Of a DNA stretch of 64,000 bases, positions 26,956-35,997 are shown piece by piece (the stretch's first letter is position 1; every line of letters begins with the position of its first letter). A program made the translations under genes and the position numbers. Source of the stretch: Pseudomonadota bacterium (GTDB lineage: Bacteria > Myxococcota_A > UBA796 > GCA-2862545). Location: the NCBI GenBank assembly GCA_947475315.1, contig CANJMY010000003.1:29491-93490 (forward strand), written 5' to 3'. A model generated the notes under the pieces. That model was given only the letters and a program-made list of their open reading frames with translations, ran no database searches and was not told the origin of the DNA.

Positions 26956-28011
26956 TCACGGCAGCGGCGGGGCGAACCACTCCGGGGGCAGCGTCGGAGA
27001 GAGCTCGAGGTCCCGCAGCTCGATCGTGTCGATCGTCTCCGTCCCTCGCGACACGACGACGCGGTCCGGGCGAAGCGCGCCGTCCTCCAGCTCGCGCCAC
27101 CCCTCGAAGGTCCAGCGCATGGACGCGCCCGGTGCTCCGTGCTCCACCCCCAGCAAGCGCCAGGTGTCGCCGTCGATGATCAGGCGGGTGGGCGCGGAGT
27201 CCGAGTCCCCCTCGCTCGCGAGCTCGACCATCGGGTGTCCTGACACCATGCGGACGGCGTCGACGTGCAGGTCGCCCGCGTCGGGCAGGTTGAGCTTGCC
27301 CGCGCCCAGGTCGATCGCGATCTGCAGCACGGACTCCGGGGAGAACCGGTCGATCTGTTCGCGCACCAGAGACGCGTCGAGCTTCTTGGTGGAGCCTTCC
27401 AGCCACGCGAGCTGGCCGACGATGCCGGACTTGCTGTCGCGACCGTCGCCGGCAAGCACGTCGATGGACAGGTAGCGATCATCCCCGCGACGGACGAACA
27501 CGTGGCGGATGCGTCCGCCGGACGGGGTGACGCGGTCAAAGCGGAACAGCACCGTCGGCGCGTTCGCGGCCCCACCCGAGGCCCCTGCGTGCGCCCGCTC
27601 CATGCGCGACACGATCTCGCTGGCGTCGGTCGGGATCTTGGCGAGGCGGGGGTCCTGTGGGGGCGCCTGCGGCTCCACCGTCGCGCCGTCGCTTGGCCAA
27701 ACACCGATCACGCGGCGTCGGTCCTCATCCTGCTCGACGAGCCGGACGACCACACCCTGGGGCAGCGCCAGGGCCGCCACGCAGCCGCGAGCCAGCTCCA
27801 CGTCCTGCACGGTGGTGGAGCGGAACAGGAAGCGCCACCCCTCCCCCTGCACGTAGCGACGCACGACAGCGCCTGGACAGCGCGCGCCGGTGGCCGCGTC
27901 CGAGAGATCGTCCGCCACTTCGCGCGTGGCGACCGGATCAGACTCCAGGTAGTAGCCTTGAGCTCGCGCGAACGTCGATGCGACGAGCCACGAAGCGAAC
28001 CACGTCGACAA
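26956..28011 (-). CDS. Secreted LolA-like protein, function unknown
   Basis: The product is 351 residues from TTG at 28011, chosen because GGAGG lies seven bases upstream and the result is a signal peptide (STWFASWLVASTFARAQG). The frame stays open far upstream but overlaps the divergent RqcH gene, where it is not coding. The C-terminal half (about 200-351) has the alternating strands and the closing pattern 'WTFEGWRELEDGALRPDRV ... LPPEWFAPPLP' seen in LolA-like periplasmic proteins; this match is by eye only. No catalytic residues are evident. Its start is 18 bases from the RqcH start. Confidence 0.7.
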   Translation of the reverse strand: MSTWFASWLVASTFARAQGYYLESDPVATREVADDLSDAATGARCPGAVVRRYVQGEGWRFLFRSTTVQDVELARGCVAALALPQGVVVRLVEQDEDRRRVIGVWPSDGATVEPQAPPQDPRLAKIPTDASEIVSRMERAHAGASGGAANAPTVLFRFDRVTPSGGRIRHVFVRRGDDRYLSIDVLAGDGRDSKSGIVGQLAWLEGSTKKLDASLVREQIDRFSPESVLQIAIDLGAGKLNLPDAGDLHVDAVRMVSGHPMVELASEGDSDSAPTRLIIDGDTWRLLGVEHGAPGASMRWTFEGWRELEDGALRPDRVVVSRGTETIDTIELRDLELSPTLPPEWFAPPLP

Positions 28012-28029
28012 CTGGTGCCTCCACGCGCG

Positions 28030-29388
28030 ATGCGCGACCCCGACGCCGGTATCCTCGCCTCCGAGCTCCGACACGTCGTCGGATGCCTTCAGCGCCTGAT
28101 CGGGGCGCCGCTGCATGACGCGTGGATGTCGTCGACCGGTCAGGTTGTGCTGGCGGTGGGCCACGATTTGGTGCTGATCGAGCACGATCCGGTACCTCGC
28201 CTGCACACGATCGCGGGGCGTCCCCGCAACCCCATCAACCCGTTCAGCTTCCAGGGCCTGCTGCGCGCGCGCGTCCAAGGCCCCCTCACCGCCCTGCGAA
28301 CGGTCAACGACGATCGCGTGGTGGAGCTGGTGTTCGGGGCACACACGCTGCACGCCCGCTTGTTCGGGAAGGGCGGCGGGATCTGGCTGGTGGAGGGCGA
28401 ACGCGTCATCGGGAGCGCAGGCGGACCAGCCCCGGAGGCGCTCCCTCCCCTGCCCGCCGGCTCCCCACGCGCGACCCCGCCTCGCTTCGCACCGATTGAA
28501 GGTGACTGGGACCGGGCTGCGCGAGACTTCCTGGGTCCGATCGCGGCGCGCGTGGCCTTGGACAGCGCGCGTCGGCGCGTTCGAGTGCACCTGGGCACAC
28601 TGCTCGCTCGCGAGCGACGTCTGGTCGCCAACCTGTCTGAGGATCTGGGCCGGGCTGACCGTTCGGACCAGCTCCGCGCTTCGGCGGACGCTCTCGCGGC
28701 GATGCTGCACACCATCCCGCGCGGCGCGCGCGCGGTCGACCTGCCCAATCTGTCGGACCCCGAGCGCACGCTCCACATCGAGCTCGACCCGTCCAAGCCG
28801 GCGTCGGCGACCATGGGCCGACTCTACGACAAGGCTGGGCGCCTGGACCGTGCCTCGGGTGGCATCTTGGAGCGTCTGGACACGGCCGAGCGCAAGGTCG
28901 CATCCCTCGACGAGGCCCGCGCCAGCCTGGACACCGCCGACCGCGACGCGCTGGCCGCGATCTTGGCGCGATGGCCCCTCCCCCAGCCCAAGCCCAAGCA
29001 GGACGCGCCCGCCGCGCCCTTTCGCACCTGGACGGGGCCTCAGGGGCAGGTCGTGTACGTCGGGCGCAACGACAAGGGGAACCACGCGCTGGTCTTTCGC
29101 CACTCGCGCGGGCGGGACTGGTGGCTGCACGTCCGCGATCGTCCAGGCGCGCACGTGGTGCTGCCCATGGCGAACACCGGCTCGGCGCCGTCGCTCGAGC
29201 AGCTGCTGGTCGCGGCGAATATCGCGCTGGCGGCGTCTGGTGCCAAGCCCGGCGAGGCCTACGACGTGGTGTACGCGCGCGTGGCCGATCTGCGCCCGAT
29301 CAAGAGCGCGCCCGGCAAGGTGCTGGTGCGCGACGAGCGTGTGCTGCACGTGCGTCGCGAGGCGCTCGAAGGCTGGACGATCACCTAG
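28030..29388 (+). CDS. RqcH-like NFACT ribosome quality-control protein
   Basis: In Bacillus, RqcH binds obstructed 50S subunits with peptidyl-tRNA and adds C-terminal alanine tails. The product is 452 residues, shorter than the usual 550-600. An N-terminal NFACT-N domain (about 5-130) carries Asp95-Arg96 in VNDDRVVEL, equivalent to the DR pair required in RqcH. A short coiled-coil middle (about 140-300) follows, then an NFACT-R domain at about 335-420 with VYVGRNDKGNHALVF and RDWWLHVRDRPGAHVVL. The shortening is mainly in the coiled-coil arms. ATG at 28030 lacks a clear ribosome-binding site. Confidence 0.85.
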   Translation: MRDPDAGILASELRHVVGCLQRLIGAPLHDAWMSSTGQVVLAVGHDLVLIEHDPVPRLHTIAGRPRNPINPFSFQGLLRARVQGPLTALRTVNDDRVVELVFGAHTLHARLFGKGGGIWLVEGERVIGSAGGPAPEALPPLPAGSPRATPPRFAPIEGDWDRAARDFLGPIAARVALDSARRRVRVHLGTLLARERRLVANLSEDLGRADRSDQLRASADALAAMLHTIPRGARAVDLPNLSDPERTLHIELDPSKPASATMGRLYDKAGRLDRASGGILERLDTAERKVASLDEARASLDTADRDALAAILARWPLPQPKPKQDAPAAPFRTWTGPQGQVVYVGRNDKGNHALVFRHSRGRDWWLHVRDRPGAHVVLPMANTGSAPSLEQLLVAANIALAASGAKPGEAYDVVYARVADLRPIKSAPGKVLVRDERVLHVRREALEGWTIT

Positions 29389-29398
29389 CGACAGATCG

Positions 29399-30109
29399 CT
29401 ACGCGGGCCCGATCAGCAGCTTCATCACGGTCTTGCCGACGCCCAGCGTGTCGCCCGCGTGCAGGCGCGCCACCTGGACGCGCCGACCGTTGTGGTAGGT
29501 GCCGTTGGTGCTGCCCAGGTCGCGAAGGAACAGCATGGAGGCGCCGAAAACCTCGACGTAGGCGTGGCGACGGCTGACCTCAGCGTCGGACAGCGGGACC
29601 TCGCCCTGGCCGCGGCCGATCGCGAGCGAGCCGCGGGGGAAAGGGTACTCCTTGCCCTTGTCCGGACCCGCCAGCACCTTGACTCGAGCCTCGAAGCCCG
29701 AGGGGACCCGGAGGGTCTGGGCCAAGCCGTCGCTGTGGTCCGACGAGCCGGAGAGCTCCTCGTCGAGCAGCCAGGCGACGCCCTCCTCCGCGTTGCCCGA
29801 GGCCTCGACCTCGTCCTCATTGCCGAAGAGCAGCAGCTTGGTGGTGCCGACCACGATCTCGCTGCCGGGGCGCAGGACCACGTCTTGGATGCGGCGGCCG
29901 TCGACCATCGTGCCGTTGGTGCTGCCCAGGTCCTGAAGGACGAAGTGTCCGTTGCGGAACACGACTCGGCAGTGCGCGCCGCTGACCAGCACGTCGTCGA
30001 GGCGCACGTCACCGCGCACGCGGCCGATCAGCAGGGGCTGATCTTCACGGAGCGGGATGGTGAGGCCCTGCTTGGGGCCGCCGACGACTCGAAGGAAGGC
30101 TCTGGCCAA
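29399..30109 (-). CDS. Tandem FHA-domain protein
   Basis: Two forkhead-associated phosphothreonine-binding domains in 236 residues. The first covers about 26-76 (LIGRVRGD ... LVSGAHCRV ... DLGSTNGTMVDG), the second about 152-204 (AIGRGQGE ... EVSRRHAYV ... DLGSTNGTYHNG). The second keeps the full GR/SxxH/NG set; the first has SGAH in place of SRxH. There is no kinase or membrane domain. The TTG start directly abuts the stop of the lyase gene, so the two are probably co-translated. A partner kinase is not in the window. Confidence 0.9.
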   Translation of the reverse strand: MARAFLRVVGGPKQGLTIPLREDQPLLIGRVRGDVRLDDVLVSGAHCRVVFRNGHFVLQDLGSTNGTMVDGRRIQDVVLRPGSEIVVGTTKLLLFGNEDEVEASGNAEEGVAWLLDEELSGSSDHSDGLAQTLRVPSGFEARVKVLAGPDKGKEYPFPRGSLAIGRGQGEVPLSDAEVSRRHAYVEVFGASMLFLRDLGSTNGTYHNGRRVQVARLHAGDTLGVGKTVMKLLIGPA

Positions 30110-31030
30110 CTACGCGCTCTTGCGTGCGGGGACAGCTGCGCCAAGGGTGGCGCGGTGCACACGCCCTGGTAGCTCGCGCCCGAGCAGGCGCGCCATCTCG
30201 TGCCCGGCGATCGCCAGACGATCGAGGTCCACGCCGGTCTCTACGCCGAGGCCTCGGAACAGGTAGACGAGGTCCTCTGTGGCCGCGTTGCCCGCAGCAC
30301 CGGGCGCGTAGGGGCAGCCACCGATGCCGGCCACCGAGCCGTCGAACCGACGGATACCCGCGTTGAAGGCAGCGAAGACGTTGGCCGCGGCCATGCCGTG
30401 CGTGTCATGCGTGTGCAGCGCGAGGCGCTCAATCGGGGCGCCGGAGTCCACCAGCAGCTTGATCAGCGCGGCGACCTGACCGGGCGTGCCGATCCCGGTG
30501 GTGTCGCCGAGCGCGACCTCCTGCGCGCCCAGGTCGAGCATGGTCAGCACCAGATCGCGCACCTTCTCCGGGGCGACGTATCCCTCGTAGGGGCAGCCGA
30601 ACACGGTGGAGACATAGGCGCGGACCGACATGCCCTCGTCGAGCGCGGTGCCCATGACGCGGCGGAGGTCCGCGACGCTCTCGCGCACGGTGCGGTTCAC
30701 GTTCTTGGCGTTGTGCGTCTCGCTGGAGGACAGGAACGTGCAGATGTGCCGGATGCCCGAGGAGAAGGCGCGGTCCAGGCCCACCGGGTTGGGGACCAGC
30801 GCCCAGAAGCGCGCGCCGGTGTCGGTGGGGAGCGCGGCCACCACGTCCGCGGCGTCCGCGAGCGCAGGGATGCGATCGGCGCGGACGAACGAGGTGACCT
30901 CGATGTCCGTCAGCCCCGCCGCCAATAGGCGATGCAGGTGCGCGATCTTGTCGGCCGTGGGGACGACGATCGGCTCGTTTTGCAGGCCGTCTCGCATGGA
31001 GACTTCGAAGAGGCTGACCTGGTCCGGCAT
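30110..31030 (-). CDS. mvaB: Hydroxymethylglutaryl-CoA lyase
   Basis: Cleaves HMG-CoA to acetoacetate and acetyl-CoA in leucine breakdown. The product is 306 residues with a DRE-TIM barrel. Arg13-Asp14 lies in SMRDGLQNE, the metal-binding HTHDTHG includes His207 and His209, and the catalytic Cys239 is in GIGGCPYAPGAAGNAATED. All signature residues are present. No other leucine-degradation genes are adjacent; the downstream partner is the FHA protein. Confidence 0.93.
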   Translation of the reverse strand: MPDQVSLFEVSMRDGLQNEPIVVPTADKIAHLHRLLAAGLTDIEVTSFVRADRIPALADAADVVAALPTDTGARFWALVPNPVGLDRAFSSGIRHICTFLSSSETHNAKNVNRTVRESVADLRRVMGTALDEGMSVRAYVSTVFGCPYEGYVAPEKVRDLVLTMLDLGAQEVALGDTTGIGTPGQVAALIKLLVDSGAPIERLALHTHDTHGMAAANVFAAFNAGIRRFDGSVAGIGGCPYAPGAAGNAATEDLVYLFRGLGVETGVDLDRLAIAGHEMARLLGRELPGRVHRATLGAAVPARKSA

Positions 31031-31245
31031 GGACGCTCCTCACCCCGGGATTGTATCGCGTGCGACGGGGTTGTCACGCTTCATCCACTCGGCATGCATC
31101 GGCGTTCCTGCTGGTGGATTCCACCCTACCGCATGGCATGCAGAACCCGTACGCCTGCACAGCACTGCCTTACCGCACGGAAAGCAACTTCCCCCGTCGA
31201 CGAAGCGGCCCGCCGTGTGCAGGAAAGCGGCCTGGAGGCGCGGCC

Positions 31246-32298
31246 ATGATGTTCCGCCAGCTCTACGACGCAGCGAGCAGCACCTACACCTACCTCCTCG
31301 CGGATCCGACGACGCGAGAAGCCGTGCTCATCGACCCGGTCTTTGAGCAGCACGCGAGGGACGCGTCGCTGTTGCGCGAGCTTGGCCTCACCCTGCTCGC
31401 CACGGTGGACACGCACTGCCACGCGGATCACGTGACCGGCGCGTGGCTGATGCACGCCGCGCTCGGCAGCCGCATCGGGCTCTCCCCCATGTATGGCGCA
31501 GCGAACGTCGATCTCCCGCTGGCGAACGGCGACCTCATCCGGTTCGGCGCCCACGCGCTGCGGGTGGCCACCACGCCCGGCCACACCGACGGCTGCCTCA
31601 CGTTCGTCCTCGACGACGGCGTGATGGCGTTCACCGGCGACGCGCTGTTGATCCGCGCGGCCGGCCGCACCGACTTCCAGCACGGTGATCCAGCCAGCCT
31701 CTACCAGTCGATCCAGCAGCAGATCTTCACGCTGCCGGACACCTGCCAGGTGTGGCCCGCCCACGACTACGAGGGCCGGACCTGCAGCACGGTCGGCGAG
31801 GAGAAGGCGTTCAACCCACGGATCGGCGGCGGCGCCAAGGTGGAGGACTTCGTTGGGTACATGCGCAACATGGCCCTGCCCCACCCCAAGCAGATCGACA
31901 TCGCGCTGCCTGCGAACATGCGCTCAGGCTGCCCCGAGGACGGGCAGTACCCGCACAAGATCACCTGGGGCCCGGTCACCCGCTCCTACGCCGGCGTGCC
32001 GGAGGTCGACCCGACGTGGGTGGCGACCCACAGGGGCGAGCTGACGCTGATCGACGTGCGAAGCGCCGACGAGCTGCACGGCGAGCTCGGCTCGCTGTCC
32101 GACGCCCGAAACATCCCGCTCGACGCCCTGCGCGACCGCCTCGGCGAGATCGCGGACGACCGCCCGATCGTCACCGTCTGCCAGACCGGGAAGCGCTCCG
32201 CGATGGCCGCCCAGATCTTGACCAAGGCCGGCCGCTCACGCGTCGCCAACGCCGCAGGCGGCATGGTCCGCTGGCGCGCGCTTGGCCTCCCCTCCTGA
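31246..32298 (+). CDS. Persulfide dioxygenase-rhodanese fusion
   Basis: Predicted to oxidise glutathione persulfide to sulfite and to move sulfane sulfur, in sulfide detoxification. The product is 350 residues. The metallo-beta-lactamase-fold ETHE1-like domain (1-235) has His57-x-His59-x-Asp61-His62 (THCHADH), His113 in PGHTDG and Asp132 in FTGDALL. The rhodanese domain (about 262-348) has the active Cys312 in VCQTGKRS. ATG at 31246 has GGAGG upstream; a second ATG follows immediately. The 215-base gap upstream contains no gene; two GGCATGCA octamers in it are of unknown meaning. Confidence 0.92.
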   Translation: MMFRQLYDAASSTYTYLLADPTTREAVLIDPVFEQHARDASLLRELGLTLLATVDTHCHADHVTGAWLMHAALGSRIGLSPMYGAANVDLPLANGDLIRFGAHALRVATTPGHTDGCLTFVLDDGVMAFTGDALLIRAAGRTDFQHGDPASLYQSIQQQIFTLPDTCQVWPAHDYEGRTCSTVGEEKAFNPRIGGGAKVEDFVGYMRNMALPHPKQIDIALPANMRSGCPEDGQYPHKITWGPVTRSYAGVPEVDPTWVATHRGELTLIDVRSADELHGELGSLSDARNIPLDALRDRLGEIADDRPIVTVCQTGKRSAMAAQILTKAGRSRVANAAGGMVRWRALGLPS

Positions 32299-32337
32299 AC
32301 CTCTCGACGCTCGCCACACGGCCCTCCTGGAGCCCCG

Positions 32338-33537
32338 ATGCCTGATTCACTCCCCACGGCTGGACAGCTCGAAGAGGTGCTGGAGAAAGCACCCCGACGC
32401 GCGCGCCGACGCCGCTGGATCATCGGGCTAGGCATCGCGACCACGCTGGTGGTTGGACTGGGCGTCACGATCTGGTCGCTCACGCGCGGCGGTGACCCCG
32501 TCTGGCGCACAGAGCCCGCCACCATCGAGGACCTGTCGGTGCGGATCACCGCCGTGGGCACCATCGCCCCGCGTCTGGTGGTGGACGTGGGCTCCGAGCA
32601 GTCCGGCGTCGTGTCTGACGTGTTCGTCGACGCGAACGATCCGGTCACCAAAGGCCAGGCGCTGGCCGAGTTGGACCAGCGCGTCCTGTCCCTGCAGGAC
32701 CGCGAAGCGCACGCGCAGATGGCGTCGCTGGTGGCGTCGCTGGAGCAGAGCAAGACCGCGGTGGCCGCGGCTGAGCTGGACTGGTCGCGCACAAAGGCGC
32801 TCGACCGCGCAGGCGCGCTGGCCCCGGCAGACCGCGACCGGGTGTCCCAGGCGCTGGAAAACGCCCGCGGCGCCAAGTCCGCCGCCGAGGCGCAGCTGTC
32901 TGCGGCCCGCGCGCGGCTCGACATGACGAACACCAACCTGAAGAAGGCCGTGATCCGCTCGCCGATCGACGGCGTGGTGCTGGTCCGGAACATCGACCCC
33001 GGACAGTCGGTCGTGGCGTCGTTCCAAGCGGTGACGTTGTTCCAGGTGGCGCAGGGCTTGGAGGACCTGGAGGTCGACGTCGACATCGACGAGGCGGACG
33101 TGCCGCGTGTGGCGCCCGGTCAGACCGCGACCTTCACGGTGCCTGCCTGGCCCGATCGCGAGTTCACCGCGGAGGTGTCCAAGCTGCACCTGGCCCCCCA
33201 GACGACCAGCGGCGTGGTCACCTACCGGGCGGAGCTGCTCGCCAAGAACATCGACGGCGCGCTGCGCGTGGGCATGACCGCCACCGCCCGCATCGAGGCC
33301 GCGCGCACGCCAGGCGCCCTCACCGTCTCGCTCGCGGCGCTCCGCTGGGCGCCGACCGTGCTCCGGGAAGACCTGGCGCCGACCGCCGCTGGGCAGGGCC
33401 GGGTGTGGGTGCTGGAAGGCGAGACGCCCAAGCCCGTGCTGGTGACGCTGGGGCCCTCCGACGGCCTCCGTCAGGCGGTGACCGGCACGCTCAAGGAGAA
33501 GGACCTGCTCATCGTGGGCCAGGACGAGGCGAAGTGA
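32338..33537 (+). CDS. MacA-type periplasmic adaptor
   Basis: Membrane-fusion protein of a tripartite ABC exporter. The product is 399 residues: charged cytosolic start, one membrane helix (about 30-49), a lipoyl/barrel-sandwich part split by a coiled-coil hairpin (about 100-205), then beta-barrel and membrane-proximal domains (VIRSPIDGVVLVRNIDPGQSV at about 203-223). The stop overlaps the start of the ATPase gene (GTGA). No outer-membrane partner is adjacent; the only TolC in the window belongs to another operon at 52659. Confidence 0.9.
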   Translation: MPDSLPTAGQLEEVLEKAPRRARRRRWIIGLGIATTLVVGLGVTIWSLTRGGDPVWRTEPATIEDLSVRITAVGTIAPRLVVDVGSEQSGVVSDVFVDANDPVTKGQALAELDQRVLSLQDREAHAQMASLVASLEQSKTAVAAAELDWSRTKALDRAGALAPADRDRVSQALENARGAKSAAEAQLSAARARLDMTNTNLKKAVIRSPIDGVVLVRNIDPGQSVVASFQAVTLFQVAQGLEDLEVDVDIDEADVPRVAPGQTATFTVPAWPDREFTAEVSKLHLAPQTTSGVVTYRAELLAKNIDGALRVGMTATARIEAARTPGALTVSLAALRWAPTVLREDLAPTAAGQGRVWVLEGETPKPVLVTLGPSDGLRQAVTGTLKEKDLLIVGQDEAK

Positions 33538-34238
33538 TCGAAGCCCCGCCAGTCGTGCTGTCGCTGCGCTCCGTCCACCGTGAGTACGGGGACGGCGACG
33601 CGACCGTGAAGGCGCTCGACGGCGTCAGCCTGGACATCAGCCAGGGCGAGTTCGTCGCGTTCATGGGCCCATCTGGGTCGGGCAAGTCCACCTGTCTCAA
33701 CGTGCTGGGCTGCTTGGACCAGCCGACCGCCGGCACCTACTCTTTCCTGGGCCGCGACGTGAGCAAGCTCAACGCCGAGCAGCGCGCCCTGCTGCGCAGG
33801 CACTGGCTGGGCTTCGTGTTCCAGTCGTTCAACCTGCTGCCGCGGACGAGCGCGCTGGAGAACGTGGAGCTGCCGCTGGTCTACCAGGGCGTGGGCGCGA
33901 TCGAGCGAACCAAGCGCGCCCGGGAGGCGCTCGCCGTAGTTGGGCTCGCCGCGTGGGCACACCACCTGCCCAACGAGCTCTCCGGCGGTCAACAGCAGCG
34001 CGTGGCGATGGCGCGCGCGATCGTCGCGCAGCCCGCCGTGCTGTTCGCGGACGAGCCGACCGGGAACCTGGACACCACCAAGAGCCACGAGATCGGCAAG
34101 CTGCTGAGTGACTTGAACCAGACGCGCGGCCTGACGATCGTGATGGTCACCCACGAGGAGGAGATGGCGGCGTACGCGTCGCGCATCGTCCGCTTCCGAG
34201 ACGGGCGCATCGAGCGCGACGAGGCGCGAACCGCATGA
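33534..34238 (+). CDS. MacB-type ABC transporter ATPase
   Basis: ATP-binding subunit of the exporter. The product is 234 residues from GTG at 33534, which overlaps the adaptor stop by four bases. Walker A is GPSGSGKST near residue 45, Q-loop FVFQSFNLLP, signature LSGGQQQRVAMARA, Walker B LFADEPTGNLD, and H-loop VTHEE. In E. coli MacB this domain is fused to the permease; here it is a separate gene, coupled to the permease gene by an ATGA overlap. Confidence 0.94.
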   Translation: MIEAPPVVLSLRSVHREYGDGDATVKALDGVSLDISQGEFVAFMGPSGSGKSTCLNVLGCLDQPTAGTYSFLGRDVSKLNAEQRALLRRHWLGFVFQSFNLLPRTSALENVELPLVYQGVGAIERTKRAREALAVVGLAAWAHHLPNELSGGQQQRVAMARAIVAQPAVLFADEPTGNLDTTKSHEIGKLLSDLNQTRGLTIVMVTHEEEMAAYASRIVRFRDGRIERDEARTA

Positions 34239-35437
34239 TCCTCAACGCCTTCCGCCTCGCGCTCCGTCAGCTCAACCGCAACCGTGTGCGCACCTTCCTC
34301 ACGTCGTTGGGCATCCTGATCGGCGTGGCTGCCGTCATCTGCCTCGTGGCGCTGGGTCGAGGCGCGACTGCGCGCATCCAAGGAGACCTCCAGAGCTTCG
34401 GGAACAACCTGCTCTTTGTGGTGCCGGGCACCGAAGGACCGGGCGGTCGTGGCAGCGCGGCGCCGCTGCGCGAAGAGGACGGACAAGCGCTGGCCGCCGC
34501 GGTGAACGGGGTGGCGGCCGTCGTCCCGACCACCGCCCGATCGCTGCGCGCCGTGCGCGGCGACCAGAGCTGGCGCACCAACGTGTGGGGCGCGTCGAAC
34601 GAGTACTTCGACGCGATGAACTGGAAGATCGCACAGGGCCGCGACTTCATGGAGGGCGAGCTTCGCGCCGGCGGCGACGTCTGCGTGTTGGGCGCCACTG
34701 TCGCCACGGAGCTGTTCGGAGCGCAGTCCCCCATCGGCGAGCACGCGCGGCTGGACCACCTGGACTGCCGCGTGATCGCCGTGCTGGGTGCCAAGGGTGA
34801 GAACGCGTTCGGGCAGGATCAGGACGACCTAGTCGTGGTGCCGCTGCGCACCATGCAGCGCCGGATCGCCGGCAACCGCGACATCAGCATGCTCGTCGTG
34901 TCCGCGCGCGACGACGCCGACACCGACGCCGTGAAGCGCGACGTCGAGGCCGTGATGCGCGTGCGTCGGCACATCGGCGGCGGCGCCGAGCCCGACTTCT
35001 TCGTGCGCGACATGGCCGAGGTGATGGGCATCCTCAACGGGATCTCCGTGGTGCTGACCGGCTTCCTGGGCGCCGTCGCGGCGATCAGCCTGCTGGTGGG
35101 CGGCATCGGGATCATGAACATCATGATGGTGTCGGTCACCGAGCGCACCCGCGAGATCGGGGTGCGCTTGGCGATCGGCGCGACCGCGCGCGACGTGCTC
35201 ACGCAGTTCCTGGTGGAGGCGGTCGTCCTCGCGTGGATCGGCGGGCTTGCCGGCGTCATCGTGGGGATCGGTGCGTCGGCGATCGCCGCGGCGGGCTTCG
35301 GGCTGCCGCTGATCGTCGACCCACCTGTGATCGCGCTCTCCTTCGCAGTGTCAGGCGCCATCGGCATCGCGTTCGGCTACTTCCCGGCGCGCCGCGCGGC
35401 CCACCTCGATCCGATCGACGCGCTGCGGCACGAGTAG
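34235..35437 (+). CDS. MacB-type ABC transporter permease
   Basis: The product is 400 residues with the MacB topology: one N-terminal membrane helix (about 20-42), a large periplasmic domain (about 50-270), and three C-terminal helices (about 275-385). The conserved GIGIMNIMMVSVTERTREIG coupling region is near residue 290 and the ending FGYFPARRAAHLDPIDALRHE is typical. With 32338 and 33534 it forms a three-gene exporter. The substrate cannot be told from the sequence. Confidence 0.94.
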   Translation: MILNAFRLALRQLNRNRVRTFLTSLGILIGVAAVICLVALGRGATARIQGDLQSFGNNLLFVVPGTEGPGGRGSAAPLREEDGQALAAAVNGVAAVVPTTARSLRAVRGDQSWRTNVWGASNEYFDAMNWKIAQGRDFMEGELRAGGDVCVLGATVATELFGAQSPIGEHARLDHLDCRVIAVLGAKGENAFGQDQDDLVVVPLRTMQRRIAGNRDISMLVVSARDDADTDAVKRDVEAVMRVRRHIGGGAEPDFFVRDMAEVMGILNGISVVLTGFLGAVAAISLLVGGIGIMNIMMVSVTERTREIGVRLAIGATARDVLTQFLVEAVVLAWIGGLAGVIVGIGASAIAAAGFGLPLIVDPPVIALSFAVSGAIGIAFGYFPARRAAHLDPIDALRHE

Positions 35438-35460
35438 GTCGCGGTCGGATACAGCGCCGT

Positions 35461-35934
35461 ATGCGAATCTGGATCGACGCCGACGCCTGCCCCGTGGCCG
35501 TGCGCGAGATCGTGTTCCGAGCCAGCCGAAAGCGTCGGCTGCCGGTCACGCTCGTGTCCGACCGTCTTCAGCCCACGCCCAACCTGTCCTGGATCACCAG
35601 CGTGCAGGTGAAGGGCGGCATGGACGCCGCGGACGACTACATCGTCGAGCACGCGGATTCGACCGATCTGGTGATCACCCACGACATCCCACTCGCCGCG
35701 CAGGTCCTCGCGAAGGGGGCGTCCGTCCTGGGGATCCGGGGCGATACCTTCAACGCCTCGACGATCGCCGAGCGGTTGGCGGCGCGGGACTTCATGACCG
35801 AGGTCCGGGCCATGGGCATCCAGACCGGCGGCCCCCCGCCCTACGACGACCGCGCGCGGGCCGCGTTCGCCAACGGGTTCGACCGATGGCTCGCGGCGGC
35901 AGAGCGTGTCCGGGGCGAACAAGGCGGCTCGTGA
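35461..35934 (+). CDS. YaiI/YqxD family protein (DUF188)
   Basis: The product is 157 residues with the family's PIN-like fold signature: MRIWIDADACPVAVREIV at the start and VKGGMDAADDYIVEH plus DLVITHDIPLA in the middle. The conserved aspartates D6, D8 and those in GMDAADD are present. The molecular function of the family is not established. It follows the exporter operon by 23 bases and may be read from the same transcript. Confidence 0.9.
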   Translation: MRIWIDADACPVAVREIVFRASRKRRLPVTLVSDRLQPTPNLSWITSVQVKGGMDAADDYIVEHADSTDLVITHDIPLAAQVLAKGASVLGIRGDTFNASTIAERLAARDFMTEVRAMGIQTGGPPPYDDRARAAFANGFDRWLAAAERVRGEQGGS

Positions 35935-35997
35935 AGAAACCGTCCGACGCCCGCTAGACCGGCGAACGCGCGGGTAGTAGCGCGATCGGAGGTGTAG

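Noticed and set aside
28012..29349. Extension of the LolA-like frame upstream, across the RqcH gene
   Set aside because: RqcH has clear NFACT motifs on the plus strand; a TTG with GGAGG and a signal peptide defines the true start at 28011.
31049..31245. N-terminal extension of the persulfide dioxygenase
   Set aside because: The upstream open frame is Cys/His-rich without similarity; the ATG at 31246 has GGAGG and starts the known fold.
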